A stretch of DNA of 64,000 bases from contig CM034612.1 of NCBI GenBank assembly GCA_020091685.1, positions 24,886,158 through 24,950,157 on the forward strand, in the 5' to 3' direction. The translations under genes were made by a program, and so were the position numbers. Shown piece by piece: positions 10,462 to 21,708 of the stretch. The stretch is from Lutjanus erythropterus (taxonomy: Eukaryota; Chordata; Actinopteri; Lutjaniformes; Lutjanidae). Under the pieces are notes generated by a model, which saw only the letters and a program-made list of their open reading frames with translations, did not search any database and was not told where the DNA came from. Positions within the stretch are counted from its first letter, which is position 1; each line of letters starts with the position of its first letter.

Positions 10462-11640
10462 GCATTATGTTCAGTGAGGACATTGTGAAGTGTTAGGAGG
10501 TGCTGCTGTACTCAGATAAAATGTGTGTTTTGGATGCGTCGCTCAGTAGGTGGTGTTTGTGTACGCCGTCTCATAATTGCTGGCTGTCTTTGTTTTGCGT
10601 CTGCTCGTGTGATTGTGTGTGTGCGTGTTGGTGTGTGTGTGTGAGGTGCGGCAGTGTGTGGGTGGTGAGTTAAATGAAACGAGTGAGTATTAAGTTTAAG
10701 CTGAGGTGAGAAGGCGGAAGCCTCAACGCTTCTCTTCCTCCATCATCCATCTCTACCTTGTTGCACGTCTCTCCCGCACTCACCTTCTCTCTTCTCTCTT
10801 TCATGTGACATATTACTTTCTTCTCTCGCATCCAGTCTTCCCTCTCCGTCTCTGACTAGTACACACACACACACACACGCACGCCGCGCACACACATGCT
10901 GTAAAGGAATTACGACTGATCCGAGCTGAGTCTTTAGCTTGTCTGTCTTTGAACATCAGTGCCGTTGCTTTTGAAGCTTCCCTTTGAATTATTGCATTTC
11001 TGTTTAAGCACGCACAGATAAAGGCCAGCTAAAGCTGCACTGTTTGGCTATAATCTCACTATGTTCCATACGTAAAGAAGACATGCATAAGCTGCGGGGT
11101 GTGTACAGACAAACACCCACAGGCATATGTGCTTTCAGTAAACCCAGACACAGATGCACAGTTTGGTACTAGAGAATAATTCTGGTTTATCACAATTGAG
11201 ATCTTATTTTCTGGGTTCTGACCGTCCCTCCATTGCCACAGGAAAAAAGCATATGTGTGTATACAGTAGGCCAAAGTTGGACCAAGTTTTCCTGTAAACT
11301 GTGATAGATGTTTACAAAGGCAATGACTGTAATATGTGACCGTTGGCAGTTGCAGACAGTGACTAAAAACTTACTTACTTATTCAGGTACTGCACAGTTT
11401 TATGGTACTTATGCTCTTCTCAGACCTGTGAACCTGTACACATTTTGTGTAGCAGATATGCATTTTGACATCAAAGTACACACACACACAATTTGTCACT
11501 ACGCAAAAAGCTGGTTAACATCTGTGACTTCAGTTGGACATGTGCAGAACTCAAGTCTAATAATAAGAGGCAGCAGCAGCAAGCCAGCCAAAAAGCACAA
11601 GAACTGTTTGACCAAACATAGCACCAGATCAAGCCCCCAG
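10459..11640. other. no gene; GT/CA-rich patches
   Basis: Holds imperfect GT-rich sequence at 10610-10650 and a short (CA)n at 10861-10880. The rest is single-copy. Open frames on both strands are short and resemble nothing. Confidence 0.5.
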
Positions 11641-12480
11641 GAAGAGCTGCAGGCTTTGAAGCCAATTTGACATAGTGGGCAAACAGTGTAACGACAACAT
11701 CACATGATGTTCTACAGCCCAAAAAAACTTTCTCCCCATATACTTACATTGTGACTGAAGCTGCTGTAAAACAGTGGATAATTCCCTTGCTGTGAATTGT
11801 TTCAATATCAGAATTTGATTCATTCGTTCCAATAACATTTGGAAAGTCTCAAAGGGTTGTGCAATTAAAATATTGTAGCCCATTCAAGTCAGTGGAGGCT
11901 AAAGCAGAAGTTTGCCTCTTGGCCAGCAGAAGTCTGTTCTGTGCATGCTCCACAGATGTATTATAATGAACTAGATAGTGAATGCAAATATGGCACTCAT
12001 TCAGTCCAATGAGAGTGGCTTGCTTTGTGCATAAGCCAAAAAAAGTTTCCGGGTTTTCTTCCAGGTTATACAGCCCTCTGAATTTGCGCAGTAGTGTTTC
12101 CAGCCCACAGAATCTACATTGTTGTGACGTCTCAATTTTCTGAATTGCTTTTTTCAGTTCTAATTAAATTTTACAAAATCAAACATTGAAACATAATAGA
12201 AGTTACTCGCAGTTGGAGGTTTCCTGTCAGCAGTTTCATAGACGTCTCTTTTGTACTGGTGGCCTATGGGAGGAAATCCTTTTTTGGCCAGTGGGGAATT
12301 TTTCACTGCAATACCTTAAGTGGCCACTGGGAAAAATTGCTGGCAAGGCTGAGCAGCAAAGGGCATATTATACATCTATGGTTTGCTCTATGGGCCGCAC
12401 AGTGTGGAAGCATATTTGGAGGCTCCAATACAGAAGTTGTCACTAAACAGCTCCAACACTGTATCTAGTTAGTACATCAC
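11641..12480. repeat. fish repeat with 'ggtggcctatggg' core, copy 1
   Basis: The section 12046..12335 (ggttatacagcc, tgtgacgtctcaattttctg, ggtttcctgtcagcagtttc, actggtggcctatgggagg, cactgcaatacc) aligns with 54425..54745. The part before 12046 has the same flavour and may belong to the same insertion. No transposase sequence is visible. Confidence 0.55.
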
Positions 12481-13269
12481 CAGATTAATTCCACAGATTC
12501 ATAGGTGGGATAATCATGACTGACAATCGTAATGTCATTTCAAGAGATTGCAAATCGCTCACTCCAGCTGCCTGGGTTTTCAAGTGAGGACAGTTCTTTT
12601 AACTGCTTTGCAAAGTCGAATGAACTGCGGTGGATGTGGAAAGTTGCCAAACTGCCAAACATTAGAAAATATTTATGTTGCATTAGCCTAATGTTTCATA
12701 ATTTGCAAGCTAGCTTGCTTGTTCACCAGGCATTTAAGTTAGCAAAGTAACAGACATCATTGTCCGTATGTTGCAGATTGTTAAATAGGACTTTTCCTAG
12801 TATTCATAATATTTATTATTGCAAGCTTCTTTGTGACACAGACAAGCACAGTACCCACTAGTGGCTGAAAGCGACACACCAGACTCTTCAAGTGACAGTG
12901 AACCCATCCGTGGCTGTATAAGACCCCCTGGGCTGTTGATGTAGTACAGAGAAGAAGAAAGTCAGAACATGGAGGAGGTTAGTTAGATGGATGATGAAAC
13001 AAACAGGACTTTCACCCAGGAGATCAGAATGTTATTAACAGTTGAAAAGTACAACATTTTGTGTGCATCACCTGACAAAAGTCATGTGACTTTACTCTTG
13101 CAGTTTGCTTCAGTGACGTCACGTGTCATACCTAATGTAGTTATTGTAACCCCAAACACAGTTTTATCCTAAACCTACCCAAGTGTTCTTTGTGCCTAAA
13201 CTGACACACAAGGGAAATGACACATGGGCATTATGTGACGAGGTGGGATGAGAACACATTGAATTAACT
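12481..13269. other. no gene recognised
   Basis: AT-rich single-copy or old-repeat sequence. A short open phrase at 12850-12930 (VAESDTPDSS) is not supported by splice sites. Nothing else is seen. Confidence 0.45.
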
Positions 13270-13345
13270 AGTAGTGGAAAAAGTACCGAGATATAGAACT
13301 TAAATTAAAGTTGCAACACAACAATACTTAATTCAAAATCTTGCT
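13270..13345 (+). repeat. fragment of an 'agtggaaaaagtac' fish repeat
   Basis: Reads agtagtggaaaaagtaccga, then aacttaaattaaagttgcaa and cacaacaatactt. This is a degenerate form of a common teleost repeat whose other end resembles 55205..55360. Confidence 0.4.
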
Positions 13346-14508
13346 CAGGTAAAAGAACATAACTGTTAGCAGCAAAATGTGACTACGTGCAATGGTTAAG
13401 CTATGTTAGTCCTCCTAAAGGCTGCATACACTTTTAACACAGATGTGGGGAACAGACATGCACATGGTTGTGTTTATAGCTGCTACATTGGATATGTGCG
13501 TACATGTGTGTGTCCTCACATGTGCAGACATGTAGTACCATCGGTGTGTAAGCCTGGTCTGAGCAGCCATAAATTTGGACTGTATGCAGATGTCTGCAGA
13601 AAGGTCAGTGGAGTCCATCATGTATGTGGACATATGGTGAAATTCATGCATGCATGACATGACTCGCATGACTCAGTAGTTTAGCACAAAGTTGCAAATG
13701 AGGAGGAAAGGAGGAAACAACTAGCCTGTTGTAAATTTGTACAGAAACAGGAAGGCCTGCCCCTGACTATAGATTTTCCTTGTCGATTATTAGTTCTTAG
13801 TTCAAGCCAGTAGTTGACTAGTCGTCACATATTAAGATTTTAATTTCATTATTTACATATATATATATTTGGGACATCAGAAAACAAACTCCAAGGTCAA
13901 GAAAAATGTTTTAAGTAACATTAACATTAACACTCTAAAGGGACATATCAAACTATTAATTGTAAGCCTTTCAAATATAAATTTTACAAGCCTATGCACG
14001 AAGCTAGCTTCCTGTTAATAACTAATAAGTAATGTTTGTGAATGTGTCAGAACAACTAGCAAAAACAAATGTTTGCAAATCAACTGGCTACAAAGTTAGT
14101 TAGCCATTAAAGGCTGCACAGTTAACTGAGCAAAATAGCTAGCAGCTACAGTTAGCAGCAGACTTCTGTGTTACAAGAGAAAAAGTCCATGTTGCAACTG
14201 GTCCTTTGATCCTGGCCTTAACGTGAGCTACAGCAGCTCTCTAATATTGTTTGAGGGTGTTTATTTTTCCCTGCAACTAACTAATGAAAACTTGGTTGAC
14301 TAAGACTCTTCTTATCAACAAAAGGTTTGGTCGACTCTTTACTCGTAAAAACTAAAAGTTGTGATTTTATTAAGTAGCATGTTACTTGATATGATGTGTT
14401 AATTAGTGTGCTTTAGAGGTGTTAGTTGCCATATATTTCTTTGGACAGGACGGGCTAGTTGTTTCCACCTGCTGCTACTCTTTATGCTAAGCTAATAGCC
14501 TACAAACT
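13346..14508. other. no gene; TTAGTC-type old repeat debris
   Basis: The 13400-13670 part is GT-rich and open on both strands but non-coding. Inverted-looking phrases gactagtcgtcac (near 13818) and ggttgactaagactcttctt (near 14291) suggest a decayed short inverted-repeat element between about 13774 and 14340. An (AT)n patch lies at 13856-13870. Confidence 0.35.
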
Positions 14509-14516
14509 GTATTTAC
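14509..14516. other. left target-site duplication of the hAT element
   Basis: gtatttac, repeated identically at 15352..15359. Confidence 0.9.
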
Positions 14517-15351
14517 TAGACTTGCACCGATTAATCAGCAATGCTCGGAATCGGGCCGGTTTTCACGTGATGCGCCCTAACTGGTGACCGGACGGTCAGC
14601 GTCACAAATCCAATTTTGTGCCGGTCATTGTCACACACGTGTTCTGCACCATGGTCACGTCATGCGCGCAGCAGACAAACTGACCGAGATATCACCACAG
14701 CGCTGATAACAGCTACACACTCAGACACATGCTTGCTTGAAGCTGGTGTCAGCGACAGATTCCTAGAACAGGATAAAGAGAAGACAGACAGTCTACAACG
14801 AGACAGAGCAGCTGACAATGTCGCGAAACAGCCTTAAACTCTCTAGCACTTCAAGGCTAATGTTAGCCAGCAGCAGACTGCTGTTCACAGACTGACAGTT
14901 AAAATCTCACCTCCTGTTCTGGTTGAAGAATAAACAACCTGTGTTGATGTGTCTCCTCAAACATTTTCTCATCCAGACTCGTTTAACTCCTGCGTCTGTT
15001 TTACTGCAAACTGTAGCACTGCGTCTGTCTCCGGTTTGTTTACATCTGCTTCCACAGGAGATTGCGTGAAATTGCGTCCTGTTCACCCGATTCATAATCT
15101 TAATATAAAACTATAATATGGCCTGGTTGTAATCTGGAGGACTTTGGAGAACGTATTTAATGAATATTTAATAGTCAGTGACTTATTATGAATTTAATTT
15201 TTACAAGAAAAGTTGCAAAAATGTTAGTGAATGCTGACAATTACAGTTCTTAGAAAGACTGAAAATCAGACTCGGCTAAAATTGGAATTGTTAGATCAGA
15301 CCCTTCAAAAATCGGAAATCGACCAAGAAAATTGAAATCGGTGCATCTCTA
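14517..15351. mobile_element. 835-bp non-autonomous hAT element with 8-bp target duplication
   Basis: The ends are inverted: tagacttgcaccgatt on the left, and tagagatgcaccgatt read inward from the right (14 of 16 identical). Directly outside lies gtatttac at 14509..14516 and again at 15352..15359, a perfect 8-bp target duplication, the hallmark of hAT transposition. The interior carries no transposase; the 73-residue frame at 14616 has no recognisable motif. The intact duplication and close ends suggest a relatively recent insertion compared with other repeats here. Confidence 0.9.
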
Positions 15352-15359
15352 GTATTTAC
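15352..15359. other. right target-site duplication of the hAT element
   Basis: gtatttac, identical to 14509..14516. Confidence 0.9.
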
Positions 15360-16429
15360 AGGTAGAATAGGTAGGATTGCTAGTTGCTGTTTGTAAACTC
15401 ACTAGCCAATTTCAATATTAAATTGAAAATCAATCAAAAAGACCTTTCATTTTCAGTGACTGAAATCAAAGGCAGAATCTGTGATTCTCCTTTGCATTTT
15501 ATCTCTCCACCCTGCCTACTTGTGGCATCCTGCCAGTTTTCTTTTTACAGTAAATTTTGATTTAGTTTTAATCATAGTCTTTTGAATGAAATAACATTTA
15601 GTTTTAGTCATATTTTAGCCAGTTTGAATTTTTTTTGTTTAGTTTTTGTCATATGATATGTTGGATTCAAGACGTAATCTACAGTAGGTTTAGTCGACTA
15701 AAATGTAACCTAATGCTTTATTTAAATGTTTCTCTAGAATATTCAATCCCTGACAGAAAGAAGCGGAGTCTCTGTCAGCACAGACACCCTCAGTTCTGCC
15801 TTTGAGATTGGATTTCTTGTCCACTCGCTGCTCCGTAACATTTTTCTCCTCATTATTTGTTAACAAAATGTGTCAATGGATTTCGTAATAGTTTTTGTCA
15901 TCATAAATTTCTTTTTATTTAATCATCCTGTTTTTGTCAGTGAAACAATTAGTGTAGCTTATATGGTGCTTGATACCATAAAGACTTTTTAAAGAGGAAT
16001 TTGAAAATGTAAATAACAGTTGCTAGGACATAAAACAAATGATCTGTTGATCTTTACGAACCAAAACTCGACAGTCTAACAAAGGCATAGCCATCGGTTT
16101 AAATCAAAACGTTGTATTGAATAGTGAGCGTGAAATTGAAAGTCAAATTGAATTGTGGATTTGAAGAATTGTGATGCTCCTAAAACACGCCAGAAAGGCA
16201 GCTGATTTTTGAGTCTCATTCCCAGGACGTCAGATACCACCATTCTGGATTTTAAAGTGTCCTGAGCACAGCAAAATAATGAGTACATAAGAGGGTATGG
16301 GTAGTGGGTGGTGTCTGCAGATGCAGAAGCCGTCCCGCACAGTTGTGGTGGGTCGTGGATGATGACTGAGAGGGATTACATTTGTACGCGTCTATACATT
16401 GTTTTTAAGGGGAACCGGATTTTTCCCTT
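15360..16429. other. no gene; fragment of a 'tttagttttagtca' repeat
   Basis: 15550-15710 has ttagttttaatcatagtctt and gtttagttttagtcatattt, a pattern of a common old fish repeat. The rest is AT-rich with nothing recognised. Confidence 0.4.
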
Positions 16430-16790
16430 AATTTAATTTTAGCAGAAACTTTTGGCTTCTGCTTCTTGTACACATGCATTCACTCATACTGACACACACA
16501 CTGGTATTAATTTAAGCATTTTGGGTTGGCAGCAAATATTTGGCCTCCGTTTTCTGCAACTGCACACACACTCATAGACATTCTAGACACACACACTTTG
16601 GTACTAAGTTATTTGGCAGGACGTTTTGGCTACTAGTTTTTGGTATCGACGCGCACGCACACACACACACACACACACACTTAGGAATTAACTTTGTCTT
16701 GGCAGGCAGGACATTTCTGTTTTTTTTGCATGCACGCATACACACATATAAGAGAGCACACACACACATGCACACACAATGGGCAGTAAT
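16430..16790. repeat. four-unit degenerate minisatellite, each unit ending in a CA run
   Basis: Four successive blocks of about 75-110 bases share the plan 'ttaattta / ggcag / tttggc / ttctg..ttttgca / CA run'. Landmarks are acttttggcttctgcttctt (unit 1), ggtattaatttaagcatttt and tttggcctccgttttctgca (unit 2), ggtactaagttatttggcag and gttttggctactag (unit 3), and ggaattaactttgtcttggc and catttctgttttttttgcat (unit 4). Each ends in acacacac, the longest at 16653-16680. Long open frames on both strands here are a by-product of CA repeats lacking stops. Confidence 0.65.
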
Positions 16791-17239
16791 CCCCCTGTAC
16801 ATGCCAGAGCTTTGGGCAGAACAGGGATTTTCCTCTTCAAAGAGCAGACCACCCATCGCAGCATCGGAACAATGGTGGCCGAACTCCGGAAGATTTCCTG
16901 TGGCGGGGGTGGTGGGAGTCCACACATACGGATACTGTAGCCAGTGTATAGATGCACAAATAATCATATGCATCCACACATCAGGATACACAAATTTTAT
17001 GCTTATGTGCACATACCTGCAGGCTGCATGTGGCACTTTAACACACATTTACACATAACACAAGGTCCACTGTGTGGAGCTCATGGGAGGACGGAGGTTT
17101 TTTTGTGGTGTCAGACAGCAGATCTGGGATGTGTATGACTCGAGGGGGGTGGACGCTTGACAAAAGAGCAAAGACACGGAGCGAGGAGGGATTGAACCAG
17201 AACCAGAGAGGAATAAAAAGGATGAGGGGACAGAAGGAA
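16791..17239. other. no gene recognised
   Basis: CA-rich in its first half (acacatacggatactgtagc), then single-copy. Frames covering it on both strands come from the low stop density and have no recognisable domain. Confidence 0.45.
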
Positions 17240-17530
17240 AGTCCAGCTGTTTCCACTCCGCTCTCAGCCTGCGCTGTCCTCTATTTCCCTCAAATCCTTG
17301 TACTCGCTGACTTTGTTTTTTCCTCTTTTGTTATTATTTATTTATTTATTTTTTTTGACGGGGCCACACGCCGCCGCTGCCGCCGCCGTTTCACTCACAG
17401 ACAAATTAAAACTATTTGTTGCTTAAAAGCAGCCTTTTGAATTCAAAGACAAAAGATGGCGGGGCCGACAAAGCGTGGCCTGCGTGTTGTGGGGGAATGT
17501 CGCCCCAAATGTTTAGATGCCCCCCCCTTG
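17240..17530. other. conserved-looking block with (CCG)n
   Basis: Holds (ttta)n, then cgccgccgctgccgccgccg, then aaaagatggcggggccgaca, which includes an aagatggcg YY1-like site. GC-rich and low in repeats compared with its flanks. Possible conserved non-coding element; no exon structure is visible. Confidence 0.3.
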
Positions 17531-17889
17531 CAATCCCTCAACACTCTTCCACCCACATCCTCTCCCTTTTCTTCTCTCCCTTTTGTCACAGAAGCAACAC
17601 ATTCATTCTCATTTGATGCAGAAATTGTTTTTTTGGTGATTGATTTGTTCTTTGTGGACATGCACAATAAGGGACTATTGCTGATTTTTTTTGTATTATT
17701 ATTTTTATATTGACAGCAGTCGGCTGGGACATAAAATTGCTACGATAAACAGATGCACATGCTGGCTGCTTTTAGTCACATCCAGCTATATAAAGTTCAG
17801 CTACTTGGTATTCTCATATTGTCATTTCTTGGGGAAACTTTCAAAAAATTCATCCATGAAATTGAAATTTAATTTTGCTAAGTAAGAGC

Positions 17890-17899
17890 GTGTGTGTGT

Positions 17900-17938
<39 letters not shown>
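17890..17938. repeat. (TG)n microsatellite
   Basis: A TG run with a single interruption (tgtatg) near its start. Confidence 0.95.
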
Positions 17939-17939
<1 letters not shown>

Positions 17940-18408
17940 GAGGATGGTAGGGTATTTGTGTCCAGCTGGTGGAGTTTTATATTTCTCCCTGTGATTTATT
18001 TCTCTCAGTTTACAGTTGGCCGTCAAACTTCATGGGTGAAAAACTGCTCACGTTGCAGAATTTCCAAGCAGACACAGATAGTGTTTATTTGTTGAAAATT
18101 TATGAGCGCCCTGTTATGTCGCTGTCTTTGCTGTGTTGCCTCGCTGTCTGTCTTCCCCTTAGGCTCACACATGTGTACAGACACACATACAGTATGTCTG
18201 TTTCCGTGACTTATTTTTGATGTTTGCATTTGAGGCATTTAGCTGATGATCTCATCCAAAGCAGCTTTCATTCTCCCTCAGCTTGTCTGTGTGTGTGAAC
18301 ACCATAGTCATGGCTTTGGATGATTCTTCTTGAATCATTGCATTTCTCTGTTATTTGGAGATGAGGGTAGATGAGGTTGTACTGTTGGAACTGACATGGA
18401 GTAGAAAA
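17939..18408. other. no gene recognised
   Basis: Single-copy sequence. Short frames on both strands show no motif. Confidence 0.5.
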
Positions 18409-18750
18409 TCTCTCTATGAAGACCACATCTATAGTGGGTAATTGGTGGCATTCAGTCAATTATAATACATTCATAATGCATCATATATAATGCTTTCTAA
18501 TGCACTATATCAACAGTCTTTAACATGTGATGCGATGCGACTAATAGTAAATTATAAGGTCGAGTGGATGGATGTTCTTCACCAGTTATAAACTAGAGGT
18601 TGACTGATGGGGTCTACATTATGACTGGGTTGCCCCCAGTCATCATTTACTCAAAACTGAGTAAATCCAGAAATGAAGGAGCTCTGCTGCACAACTAAAA
18701 ACTAACCTCTGTTCATTAAATAAAGTATTTTTATGTTATCTTAAATTATG

Positions 18751-19310
18751 TAACAAAATGTTATACATTGTTTGCTCGCTAGCTAAAAAGATAATTAAGC
18801 GTTACATTGTTTGCTGACTAGCTAAAAGTTGATACAGTGGTTCCCAAACTTTTTCTGATGTGCCCCTCTTCAGAAGCCGACAATTATCCAACAATTATTA
18901 TCAATAGTTGGGGAGGCAACTGATAAAAAGGTTTCAAAATTTGAATTTTAATGAAATAAACATCAGCTTGATTTCCCCTACATAATTTATATTCATTCAA
19001 CTTGTCACTCTTTATTTCTTCCCTGGTCATCCGTGCACCCCCTGCAGTGGATCTGCTCCCCCACAAAGGGGGACTTACCCCCCAGTTTGGGAACCACTGA
19101 GTTAACAAAATGTTACATTGTTTGCTAGCTATATGAAAAAAAAAAGTAATAAAATGTAACATTGTTTCCTGGCTAGCTATAAAGTTAACAAAATGTTAGT
19201 GCTCACTAGCTAGCTAAAAAATTAAAATGTTACATTGTTTCACAGCTAGTTAAAAAAAAAACCAAAAAAAACCCATTACTTTGTTTGCTAGCTAGTTAAA
19301 AAGTTAATTA
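18751..19310 (+). repeat. degenerate ~40-45 bp tandem array, split by a MITE
   Basis: About seven imperfect units of the form 'aaaatgttacattgtttgct' + 'agctagctaaaaagttaac' can be followed. They begin at 18751, resume after the MITE at 19100, and end near gttaattatg. Units differ by substitutions and by poly(A) expansions. Confidence 0.7.
18835..19099 (+). mobile_element. 265-bp hAT MITE with CAGTGGTTCCCAAACT ends
   Basis: The left end cagtggttcccaaact (18835..18850) is exactly reverse-complemented at 19084..19099. The flanking octamers are agttgata (left) and agttaaca (right), 6 of 8 identical, fitting a decayed 8-bp target duplication inside the tandem array. The terminal pattern CAGTG is typical of hAT elements. 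No transposase is present; the open frame at 18884 on the minus strand is incidental. Confidence 0.8.
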
Positions 19311-20123
19311 TGCCTCCTCATGACAGCTCGTCAGAGAAGCGCTGTTTTTTCCTCCTTTGAGAAACTTGGTAGCCAAATAATGGAGCAATATGGCCACATC
19401 ATAATAGTTGATTGAAAATGGACAACAAAGAGAGGAAAAAAAGAGACTGCCTGGCAGTTGCTCAATCCATCTCAAAAAGGCAGCAAAAAAGTTTATCCTC
19501 AAGTGTAAGCTTAAAGTTAATACTGGATCACATTTTAAATTGGAGTTCAAATGTTTTAGGGCAGCAGAAATACACTTAATGTAGATTTAGAATAAAAACT
19601 AGAGAGGTTTACTCTTTCTCAACTTTAAGTTTTAATGTTTGCAATAAAATTTGTCGTTAAACTGATTTAATCTGTTTTTTAAAAAAAATCCTAATCACCT
19701 GTACACACCTTAGCAATCAACTGCACTAAAGACCTATAGTATGCTATAATATTGTAGTTCACACACACGATAAAAAAATCATTGTGTGTTGTAAGTAAAG
19801 TATTTATTGATGTGTCCATAATAATGCATACTTTATCATAGCCTTTCGTTGTCAGTGGTAAGTAAAGTGCAATGCATTTTCATGGATTTAAAAGAATTTA
19901 TGTTGTAGTATAAGTGACTCATTATGTAAAATGCCAAAAACTCTGCAGGCGACTAGTCAGGAGCATACATGACGTACTTAAACATATAACTCATAATAAG
20001 TCACATCTAGAATGTTTTAGGACTTTTGATATAGTGCATTATAAAGCATTATGAATGCATTATAATTCACTATGAATACCATAGTACCATAATGCACTAT
20101 ATATGTGGTCTTTATACAAAGTG

Positions 20124-21492
20124 TCATTGAAATATTAATATATTAATAATAAAGTTTTACTGACTAAAGACTAAAGGTAGCTTCTTCTTGACCTTACTTC
20201 ATTTATTTTTCATAGGCATTTTGCATTTTTGCTTCGCATGCAGTCTCAGGTCAGTCCAGTATTCATCTATCACTTCACACTCAGGCTGCTCCGTCTTCAA
20301 AGACTGAGACAACAAGCTGAACAAGTCTCCAGGTAGACGCTGCGCTCCCATGCAGCTACTTGGCTCCTTTCCTGGTGAGCTCTTTTCCTACAAACTATCA
20401 CAGTCGTCATTAAGGCTGCAGAGAAAACATGTGTTGTCTGATGAATTTGTAGCATTTTGTGCGGCAGTATGAGATGCAGTAAAACCAGATTTGTACAAGT
20501 AGTAAGCCAAGATCTTAGAAACGAGCAGTCGGCTGTGTGATAAACGCAAGGAAATTTCAACTCATTCTTAAAGATGTACTGCTAATATTTTCATATTAAC
20601 TTAGGAGCAAATGAAAAAGTGTGAAAAGGGAGGGGAGAAAGTATTACCCAAGTCTGCAGTTCCCTACAGCTTTTTAAAAAGCCTTTTAGCTTAGCTCAAT
20701 GTTTCTTTTCTTTTGGCCCACAAATTTAGCATTTAGCAGCTAGGAACACAGATATGTTTCTCAGCAGTTGGGGAGACCAAATCAGAGGTAAAAGGAGGTG
20801 TGAATAATGGATTCACATTCATCATGTGAATACAAACATTACTCCAAATGAATGCTAAAGCTATGCTGTGTGCTATGTAAATGTTTGCTAACAAGTTAGC
20901 CGTAAGAACTATATAGAGAGGTAAAGTGCCATCTCTTCTGGCAGTCCACCATTGGACCTGTAAATTTAATGGTAGCTAATGGCAAGAGACAAATATTTTT
21001 TTGATTCTGTTTTCATTTTAACTCGAATTCCACATGTTTACAAGTCATGAAAGTCACTGTTTGTCCTAAAACTGCTGAAGTATAAGACTGTGAAGATTAG
21101 AAGATTAGAAAGTTATGTAAGCCAAGGTAATAACTTTCTCTCTCCACAAGCTAATGTCACTATGCCTGTGTGTTTGTGGATGTAGTCACACAACAATGGG
21201 TCTTACTAGTTCTTTCGCTGTCTGGCTGATAAAAAGACCAGGACTCGCTGGGTAAACCACTCAGATGTTACAAAGGACAGCGATGTTGGTGTTGCCGACA
21301 TATATTGCATGAGACGAGATGTAGTTCACTGAGCAGTTTCACACAAATTTATGTTACAAGTGGCGCTTCGATACCTGTTCCTGAATGATATTTAACAAAT
21401 TACACATCAGGGTACAATTACTCACTTTAAAGGAATAAACCAGTCGAAGATCTGGGAGGATTTTGAAAAAACTGGATAACTGGACTAAAATT
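20124..21492. other. no gene recognised
   Basis: AT-rich sequence with scattered gctaac/gttagc words typical of old fish repeats. No exon features are seen, and the 87-residue minus frame at 20297 has no motif. Confidence 0.5.
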
Positions 21493-21500
21493 AAGAAACT

Positions 21501-21700
21501 AGGGGCGCCCCTGTAGCTTGGTTGGTAAAACAAGTGCCCCATGTACTATCAGTCGTCTGTAACGGCTGCTGGTTTGACTCCTGTTTGCAGCCCATTTACT
21601 GCATGTCATCCCCTCTCTTTCTGCCCTTTTCCCTGTCATATCTTCAGCTGTAACCTATCAAATAAATGCAAAAAGCTCCCAAAAATAACCTAAAAAAATG
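21501..21700 (+). mobile_element. tRNA-derived SINE with target duplication
   Basis: The head is ggggcgcccctgtagcttgg, with an A-box-like tagcttggttgg and a B-box-like ggtttgactcc. It is followed by catttactgcatgtcatcc and a taacctaaaaaaa tail. An 8-bp direct repeat, aagaaact, flanks it at 21493..21500 and 21701..21708. Body and boxes correspond to a common teleost SINE whose second copy is at 35104..35325. Confidence 0.85.
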
Positions 21701-21708
21701 AAGAAACT

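Larger units (their letters stand above)
18409..20123. mobile_element. 1.7-kb inverted-repeat element with nested insertions
   Basis: The left side reads gaagaccacatctatagtg, then tataatacattcataatgca and taatgcactatatcaa. The right side, read inward on the opposite strand, gives aaagaccacatatatagtg, then tataatgcattcataatg and taatgcactatatcaaa. The arms therefore match for roughly 100 bases with small gaps. Between the arms sit the tandem array at 18751..19310 and the hAT MITE within it. No transposase is present. Confidence 0.65.

Noticed and set aside
12843-12945. Short phrase VAESDTPDSS resembling the SDTHS metal-binding motif of MPPED proteins
   Set aside because: It lacks the following HSRTD and downstream GDF motif, and no matching splice sites flank it.
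16540-17058. 172-residue plus frame and 158-residue minus frame over the same bases
   Set aside because: CA/GT repeats lack stop codons on both strands; no domain and no splice signals.
18751-19310. CRISPR-like spaced repeats
   Set aside because: A eukaryotic degenerate tandem array; units are contiguous without unique spacers of constant length.
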